The position numbers and the translations under genes are program-made. From Gemmatimonadota bacterium (lineage in GTDB: Bacteria > Gemmatimonadota > Gemmatimonadetes > Gemmatimonadales > Gemmatimonadaceae), in assembly GCA_028287285.1 (NCBI GenBank), contig JAQBPY010000233.1:1-55264 (forward strand): DNA of 55,264 bases. Direction: 5' to 3'. The notes under the pieces are model-generated. The model was given only the letters and a program-made list of their open reading frames with translations. It ran no database searches and had not been told where the DNA came from. Shown here piece by piece: positions 50,051 through 55,264 of the stretch (within the stretch, counting starts at the first letter, position 1; each line of letters opens with the position of its first letter).

Positions 50051-51475
50051 ATGCGCCTGCGTCTCGAGTTCCTCCCTGCTCTCCTGTTGCCAGTGGTCGT
50101 GTTCGCCCAAACGCCTGCGCGTCCCGCTGAAGTCCAGCAGTTCGTCAGCGTCGAGGCATCCGTTACGGCACTGACCCATGTTCGAGTGATTGACGGTACC
50201 GGCGCGCCGGCGCGCGATGGGCAAACCGTCGTGCTCGACCATGGAATCATCAAGGCTGTGGGTGATTCTGCGCACGTTGCCATCCCTGCGGACGCAAAGG
50301 TACTGGACCTTGCCGGACGCACCGTCATGCCGGGCATGGTCATGGTGCACGAGCACATGTTCTATCCGTCCGGCGGCGGCAGCGTCTATAACGAGCAGGC
50401 GTTCAGCTTTCCGCGTCTGTACCTCGCCGGTGGTGTAACCACCGCGCGAACAGCGGGCAACATGGCTGGTTATGCCGACCTCGAGCTCAAGCGCGCCATC
50501 GACAGCGGCCTTACGGTTGGCCCGTCGCTCGACGTGACGGCGCCCTATCTCAATGGTCCGGGCCTACCCATTTATCAGGTGCACGCCCTCTCCGGACCTG
50601 CTGACGCAACGCAGATGGTGAACCATTGGGCCGATCGCGGCGCGACGTCGTTCAAGGCGTACATGCACATCACACGTGACGAGCTCCGCGCGGCCGTCGT
50701 TGCTGCGCACAAGCGAAAGCTCAAGATCACCGGTCATCTGTGCTCGGTCTCTTTTCGCGAAGCGGCAACGCTTGGCATCGACAACCTCGAGCATGGCCTC
50801 GTCGTCGCAAGTGATTTCGTCAAGGACAAGAAGGCTGATACCTGCCCGCCCGGCGGTGTGATTCCGTCAATCGCCGCAGTCGACGTCACAGGCCCGGACG
50901 TGCAGTCACTCATCAAGTTTCTCATCGCGAAGAAGGTCGCATTGACGTCCACGCTCACGGTGTTCGAAACATTTACGCCCGGCCGCCCGCAGGCAGCCAA
51001 GGGTGCCGTTGATGCAATGCTTCCCGAAGCGCGCGACCAGTACATCCGGCGCTGGACGCAGATCTCGGCACAGACGACGTCGCCATATGCGTCGGTGTTC
51101 CCGAAGGAAATGCAGTTTGAGCTGGCGTTCTATCGCGCCGGCGGCCAACTCCTCGCGGGCACGGATCCTACCGGCTACGGCGGCGTGGTGGCGGGCTACG
51201 CAAATCAGCGCGAGCTCGAGCTGCTCGTGGAAGCCGGCCTTACGCCGCTGGAAGCCATCAAGGTGGTCACTCTCGACGGCGCGCGATATTTGGGCCGCGC
51301 GAATCGCGTGGGCAGCATTGCCGTTGGCAAACGGGCCGACCTCATCGTCATAAAGGGCGATCCGTCCTCACGCATTGCCGATATCGAAAATATCGAAACG
51401 GTCTTCAAGGACGGACTTGGCTACGACTCGGTGAAGCTGTTCGCGTCGGTGAAAGGTCAGGTCGGCCTGCACTAA
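50051..51475 (+). CDS. Secreted amidohydrolase-family enzyme
   Basis: 474 residues from MRLRLEFLPALLLPVVVFAQ, the ATG that yields a signal peptide; an open frame upstream is unsupported. Amidohydrolase superfamily: H100-x-H102 (MVHEHMFYP), conserved lysine region TSFKAYMHI, histidines in KITGHLCS and DNLEHGLV, and the metal aspartate in AGTDPTGYGG. The C-terminal GKRADLIVIKGDPSSRI is standard. Substrate may be a peptide or imide; Gemmatimonadota carry many such periplasmic enzymes. Confidence 0.88.
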   Translation: MRLRLEFLPALLLPVVVFAQTPARPAEVQQFVSVEASVTALTHVRVIDGTGAPARDGQTVVLDHGIIKAVGDSAHVAIPADAKVLDLAGRTVMPGMVMVHEHMFYPSGGGSVYNEQAFSFPRLYLAGGVTTARTAGNMAGYADLELKRAIDSGLTVGPSLDVTAPYLNGPGLPIYQVHALSGPADATQMVNHWADRGATSFKAYMHITRDELRAAVVAAHKRKLKITGHLCSVSFREAATLGIDNLEHGLVVASDFVKDKKADTCPPGGVIPSIAAVDVTGPDVQSLIKFLIAKKVALTSTLTVFETFTPGRPQAAKGAVDAMLPEARDQYIRRWTQISAQTTSPYASVFPKEMQFELAFYRAGGQLLAGTDPTGYGGVVAGYANQRELELLVEAGLTPLEAIKVVTLDGARYLGRANRVGSIAVGKRADLIVIKGDPSSRIADIENIETVFKDGLGYDSVKLFASVKGQVGLH

Positions 51476-51523
51476 CCGGTCATGATGAGCGAAGTGCCGC
51501 CGGACCGATCAATGCCCTGACGC

Positions 51524-52642
51524 CTACCCCTTCAGCGCGTGCCAGTCGGCAAGCGCTTTGGCTTCCTTTTCCGGCGTGATCTCGAACTTGGGTGCGTTTC
51601 GACGTGCCTCGGGAACAGTCTGCCACCACGCGAGTGTATCGCGCACGGTCGTCGCAAGTGGACGGAACGTGAGCCCCGCCGCCACGGCCTTGTCATTCCG
51701 TATGGACATCATGCCGTCGTCATTGCCCTTGAGCATGGCCCAGGGAATCGATTCCTCGATCTTGTGCTCGCTCAGGAATGCGTAGTCATCGATCCAGGTA
51801 AACGTTGCCTTCGTGTTCAGCGCGGCCTGCGCCTGTGAGAGAAACTCGCGAAAAAGAATGGGGGTTTTCGGGCCGGCTGCATTGTAGACGCCGCCCTTCC
51901 CATCCTCGAGCAGCTTGATCATGAACTCGGAGAGATCGCGCACGTCGATGAACTGCGCGGGATCATCGCGCCTGCCTGGCGCAAGCACTTCGCCGCCCTT
52001 GACCAGCCGCTGTGGCCAGTAGGGGAAGCGGTCGCTCGTATCTCCAGGCCCAACGATGTAGGTGGGCCGCACGATGACGCTGCGATCCCCGAACGCCGAC
52101 ATCACCTCACGCTCGCACCTCGCCTTGGCCACTCCATAACTGGCAGAGGGATCCTTGGGATCCGCCGCCTCGAGCGGCGCCGGACCATTCTCATCCAGCC
52201 CGCGCTTCAGGTACGGATACAGCACACCGGTGGAGGAGGTGAACAGATACTGCCCGACATTTCCTTTCAGCAGCGCCGTCGACTGCTTCACCCAATCGGG
52301 ATTCACGGCCGAATCATCCACGACGACATCCCACTGCTTGCCGACGAGTGACTCGAGATGGCCATTCCGGTCGCCCTGAAGACGAATGATGTCATCCGGC
52401 AGCTCGGCGTCACGCCGCCCGCGTGTGAAGATGGTAACCTGATGTCCCCGCGCCCTGGCGTGGCGTACCAGGTGCGGTCCGATGAATCCCGTACCGCCAA
52501 GAACAAGGACATTCATCTTTGCGCGGGCCTTTGGAGCCGCCATGCGGTCGATGGCGGCCTGGGCGCGAAGAGTATCTGCGCCGGCCAGCAAGACACCGCC
52601 AATGGTAGCGGTCGTCTTCAGGAAATCTCGGCGGGTTGTCAT
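51524..52642 (-). CDS. Tat-exported NAD-dependent epimerase/dehydratase-like protein
   Basis: 372 residues beginning with a twin-arginine signal (TTRRDFLKTTATIGGVLLAG). The mature part is an extended SDR: GGTGFIGPHLVRHARARGH (nucleotide-binding motif near 49-68), a Ser-rich TSSTGVLYPYL, and the tyrosine-lysine pair in SYGVAKARCE. An isoflavone-reductase or sugar-epimerase reaction is possible. A cofactor-binding enzyme folded before Tat export would need its NAD(P) loaded in the cytoplasm. Close paralogue of the protein at 54104. Confidence 0.88.
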   Translation of the reverse strand: MTTRRDFLKTTATIGGVLLAGADTLRAQAAIDRMAAPKARAKMNVLVLGGTGFIGPHLVRHARARGHQVTIFTRGRRDAELPDDIIRLQGDRNGHLESLVGKQWDVVVDDSAVNPDWVKQSTALLKGNVGQYLFTSSTGVLYPYLKRGLDENGPAPLEAADPKDPSASYGVAKARCEREVMSAFGDRSVIVRPTYIVGPGDTSDRFPYWPQRLVKGGEVLAPGRRDDPAQFIDVRDLSEFMIKLLEDGKGGVYNAAGPKTPILFREFLSQAQAALNTKATFTWIDDYAFLSEHKIEESIPWAMLKGNDDGMMSIRNDKAVAAGLTFRPLATTVRDTLAWWQTVPEARRNAPKFEITPEKEAKALADWHALKG

Positions 52643-52760
52643 CGGCTGCTGCGTTGAGGTTTGTTGAAACGAAGGTTGCCACGTTCGGCAATTCTTGAAC
52701 GAAATTGTCTGAACTGCATTTGATCCGCGCTTCTCCTGTCCTGTTTCATCGTCCTGCAGG

Positions 52761-54107
52761 TCAGGCTGTTTTCAGCGCAGCCGCTTGCGGTTCAGCTTCC
52801 TGCGTGGCCAGCTTCGCCTGCGTTCGCCCGAGCCAGAGGGCCAACACGAACCAGCCCACCGACACCGGCACCGCCGTGAAGGCTATACCCGCCAACCCCA
52901 GTCCAAGTGCCGCGAGCCCGGCGTACGCCAGTGACGCAATCTGATCCCCGCCGCGGTACACGAACGTCTCGATGAAGCTCTTCGCCTTGTACTTGTCCTC
53001 GCGCGAGACGACGGTGAACAACACTTCCATGGCCGGATTGGTCAGCGAAAAATTCGTCGCGCGCCGCAACACGGTAAACACCGCCAGCGTCATGAACACC
53101 GGCATCACGCCGAGCGCTGCGAAACCGAACATCGATGCCACCGGAAGCACGGCAAGCGCGGCCGCCAGGCCAATCCAGCGGATGATGCGCCCGGTGAAAA
53201 AGATCTGCGTTATGACCGTAAGGACCTGCGCCGCGAGCTCCAGCTGCGCAAGCACCGTCGTCCGTGCGGCGCGATCGGCATAGAACCGCCCCACGATGTC
53301 GGCCTGCTGGAAATACAGGAACGTGGAGCCAATGGAATACAGGATCAGGAACAACGCGATGCCGAGCAGGTACGGTGATTTGAGCACGCTCGTCACGCCG
53401 CTCATGATGCCGCCGCCAATGATCGCGTCTTCCTTTGGATCCACGTCGGCGCGCGCGAGCCGCGGCAACGCGGGAAAGAACATCACGGTCAGTGCCGCAC
53501 CTTCGAGCAACGCCGCCGATACCAGCAGCAGATTCACGGAGCCGATGTGCGGCGTCAACGTGGCGGTAAGGCTGGATCCGACGATCGACCCAATCGTCCC
53601 GCCGACACCGATGAATCCGAACAACCGCTTTGCCTGCTCGCTCCTGAAGACGTCGGCCATGAAGCACCAGAAAATGGACGTCCCGAAAAAGCTGAGCACA
53701 CTCGTCCAGACAAAAAATGCGCGGCCGGTCCACACGTCCACATTCGAGTTCTCCCCGGGCGATGCATACCGCATCAACGCATAGAACACGAGCAGGTTCG
53801 CAATGAAGAACTGATAGCTCACCGGCACGAACCTGCGCGCGGGAAACTTCACCACGAGCGCCGAGAAGAGCGGATTGAACGCGAGCGTCGCGGTGAGTGT
53901 TCCCGCAAACAGCCAGGGCAGCTTCTGCACGCCGGACGCCGCTGCGACGGCATCGCGAATGGGACGCAACACGAAGTAGCCGCTCAGCACGAAGAAAAAG
54001 AATGCAAACGACATCAGCATGGCATTCACTTCTTCCGGCTTCACGTCAACGGCGCGTCGCAGCAGTCTGTGCAGCGGCGACGCGTCCGTGGTTTCACCTG
54101 CCGTCAT
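52761..54107 (-). CDS. MFS/NTP-NDP-exchanger-like transporter
   Basis: 448 residues with about 12 predicted helices. It starts with a soluble stretch (HRLLRRAVDVKPEEVNAMLMSF) followed by YFVLRPIRDAVAAASG. This 'F..R..RDA' type of start and RFVPVSYQFFIANLLVFY resemble the nucleotide-exchange (TlcA-like) branch of the MFS. Also seen are FGFIGVGGTIGSIVGSSLT and LRRATNFSLTNPAMEVLFTVVSREDKYKAKSFIETFVYRGGD (residues near 345-390). The substrate is unknown. Its ATG overlaps the stop of the epimerase-like gene (ATGA), so both are probably one transcript. Confidence 0.85.
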   Translation of the reverse strand: MTAGETTDASPLHRLLRRAVDVKPEEVNAMLMSFAFFFFVLSGYFVLRPIRDAVAAASGVQKLPWLFAGTLTATLAFNPLFSALVVKFPARRFVPVSYQFFIANLLVFYALMRYASPGENSNVDVWTGRAFFVWTSVLSFFGTSIFWCFMADVFRSEQAKRLFGFIGVGGTIGSIVGSSLTATLTPHIGSVNLLLVSAALLEGAALTVMFFPALPRLARADVDPKEDAIIGGGIMSGVTSVLKSPYLLGIALFLILYSIGSTFLYFQQADIVGRFYADRAARTTVLAQLELAAQVLTVITQIFFTGRIIRWIGLAAALAVLPVASMFGFAALGVMPVFMTLAVFTVLRRATNFSLTNPAMEVLFTVVSREDKYKAKSFIETFVYRGGDQIASLAYAGLAALGLGLAGIAFTAVPVSVGWFVLALWLGRTQAKLATQEAEPQAAALKTA

Positions 54108-55264
54108 TCGTCACCCGTTCGCGGCCTGGCCTTCCATGCGTCGAGCACCTCTCGCTCGTGTGCCGCGGACACCCCGCTGGTCTTCCCTTCGGCGAGGGCT
54201 GCAAGCTCGGCCTCGGACCGCGTCTTGTTCCAGTCAATCGTTTCCTTCGCCGTGACGGCCAGTGGCCGGAACGTCAGTCCGGCCGCAACTGCCCTTTTGT
54301 TGCTCCACGACGAAAACCCGGCCGACGGACCCACCGGATTCACCCAGACGGGCATGTTGCTCCAGCCTCTGATCTTCTGCGCCGCGAGGAAATCCGCCGG
54401 CACCCACGTGAACTGCGCACCAGCGGTAGTAACGGCCTTGATGCCGTACAACATCTCCGAGATCGTGGTGGGCTTTACCGGCCCAAGCGCATTGAACGTT
54501 CCCAGCGTCCGATTCTCGGCGACACGAATGGTCCACTCCGCGAGATCGCGCGAGTCGATGTACTGGACGGGATCATTGGGATTGCCGGGCGCCAGCACCT
54601 CGCCGCCCTTGTCGATGCGATAGGGCCAGTAGGTGAATCGATCCGTCTTGTCCAGCGGACCCACGATCAACGTTGGACGAATGATCGTGTTCATGCCCGG
54701 ATAGTGCTTCTCGACCTCCTTTTCCGAGTACGACTTGAGCGCTCCGTAATACGAGCCACGCTTTGCGGGGTCGAGGTTAGTCGAGTATGGATCGAGGCCT
54801 TCCGGCAACGGCGTCGTCGCAGCGGTTTCGTCGTTGCCCGGCTTGCTGTTGTCGGGATATACCGAAAGCGTCGAGATGAAGATGTAGTGCTTCGTATTTC
54901 CCTTCAGGTACTGCGCGGCATTGCGGACCCACGCGGGCGCCGTTGTGGGATTGTCGATCACGACGTCGAACTTCTTGCCCTTGAGGGCGCTCACGTCATC
55001 GTTCAGGTCGCCAATCAGCTGCTCCACGCGACCCTTGAAGAAATCAGGGCGCGTCCGGTTGCGATTCAGCAGCGTCACGCGATGCCCGCGCGCGGTCGCA
55101 TACTCCACCTGCTCGGGGCCTGTAAAGCCGGTGCCACCGAGGATGAGAATATCGAGTGGCGCCGGCGCGCGCCGCGTGGGCGCGCGCTCCGGCACCCGTT
55201 CGATTGGTGCAGCGGCACCGAGCGTCGGCTTGATGCCGATGCCCAGTGCGCCGCCGGCGAGCGC
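54104..55264 (-). CDS. Tat-exported NAD-dependent epimerase-like protein (N-terminus beyond the window)
   Basis: The open frame continues past the right edge. In the last 70 bases it reads ALAGGALGIGIKPTLGAAAP, the hydrophobic core and tail of a Tat signal whose RR motif must lie just outside the window. A GTG at 55195 would give a start without that signal and is less likely. The remainder is an extended SDR: DILILGGTGFTGPEQVEYATARGH, ISTLSVYPDNSKP, a YGALKSYSEKEVE Tyr-Lys pair and a long C-terminal tail. It has a paralogue at 51524 and is translationally coupled to the transporter. Confidence 0.82.
   Translation of the reverse strand, partial: ALAGGALGIGIKPTLGAAAPIERVPERAPTRRAPAPLDILILGGTGFTGPEQVEYATARGHRVTLLNRNRTRPDFFKGRVEQLIGDLNDDVSALKGKKFDVVIDNPTTAPAWVRNAAQYLKGNTKHYIFISTLSVYPDNSKPGNDETAATTPLPEGLDPYSTNLDPAKRGSYYGALKSYSEKEVEKHYPGMNTIIRPTLIVGPLDKTDRFTYWPYRIDKGGEVLAPGNPNDPVQYIDSRDLAEWTIRVAENRTLGTFNALGPVKPTTISEMLYGIKAVTTAGAQFTWVPADFLAAQKIRGWSNMPVWVNPVGPSAGFSSWSNKRAVAAGLTFRPLAVTAKETIDWNKTRSEAELAALAEGKTSGVSAAHEREVLDAWKARPRTGDE

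Overview
The window looks like a chromosomal segment of a high-GC, Gram-negative, lipoprotein-rich heterotroph. A Gemmatimonadota member (Gemmatimonadaceae-like) is the best guess. The reasons are an SusC/SusD pair, several GTG starts, many secreted peptidases and amidohydrolases with signal peptides ending in AQ, Ig-like-repeat lipoproteins, a multihaem cytochrome pair, and dispersed hairpin repeats of the 'ILRxAQDDK-encoding' kind known to me from Acidobacteria and Gemmatimonadota drafts. This taxonomic call is inference. No rRNA, tRNA, CRISPR array, prophage or insertion sequence was recognised.

Layout. 1-5,000: a fatty-acid oxidation pair (fadI, and fadJ cut by the window edge), glpD, an Ig-like lipoprotein and greA. 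5,150-10,180: metallo-hydrolase, DinB protein, a deoxyhypusine-synthase-like protein, a LOG-type protein and an alkaline-phosphatase-superfamily enzyme. 10,173-10,870: a large repeat block with two 280-bp direct repeats plus hairpin elements. 10,900-13,000: small membrane/secreted proteins and queG. 13,000-23,550: a polyuronate utilisation locus. It has a GntR/LacI-type regulator, kdgF, a fused polysaccharide lyase plus unsaturated glucuronyl hydrolase, kduI, a DUF4861 protein and an SusC/SusD uptake pair; two matching palindromes suggest one regulon. 23,600-28,400: an NAD(P)-binding protein beside a decayed Rrf2 regulator, a gamma-glutamyltransferase-like lipoprotein and a serine beta-lactamase-like hydrolase. 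28,400-35,100: a DGPF/YCII protein and an ECF42-like sigma factor that may form a regulatory pair, an SRPBCC protein, a GNAT acetyltransferase, a VapBC-type toxin-antitoxin pair, two c-type cytochromes, a DinB protein and DoxX. 35,100-43,330: rsmD, an outer-membrane protein, S9, M20 and M1 peptidases, and a PP2C phosphatase. 43,330-46,610: a phosphopantetheinyl transferase and a Wzm/Wzt-like polysaccharide exporter. 46,610-55,264: a flavin monooxygenase, a frameshifted gamma-glutamyltransferase gene, DoxX, an amidohydrolase, and two Tat-exported epimerase-like proteins flanking an MFS-type transporter.

How genes work together. The strongest functional unit is the uronate locus: SusC/D import oligosaccharides, the lyase/GH88 fusion turns polyuronate into free unsaturated uronate, KdgF opens it to 5-keto-4-deoxyuronate and KduI isomerises that. 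KduD, KdgK and KdgA are not in the window. Several stop/start overlaps (ATGA or TGATG) mark coupled pairs: fadI-fadJ, kduI-DUF4861, regulator-kdgF, antitoxin-toxin, M1 peptidase-PP2C, Wzm-Wzt, transporter-epimerase, and the small gene before queG.

Other points of interest are repeats that have entered or ended coding sequences (glpD, the phosphatase stop, the DoxX stop, a receptor fragment), several gene relics, and predicted regulatory sites. All functions come from reading motifs by eye; no database search was run.
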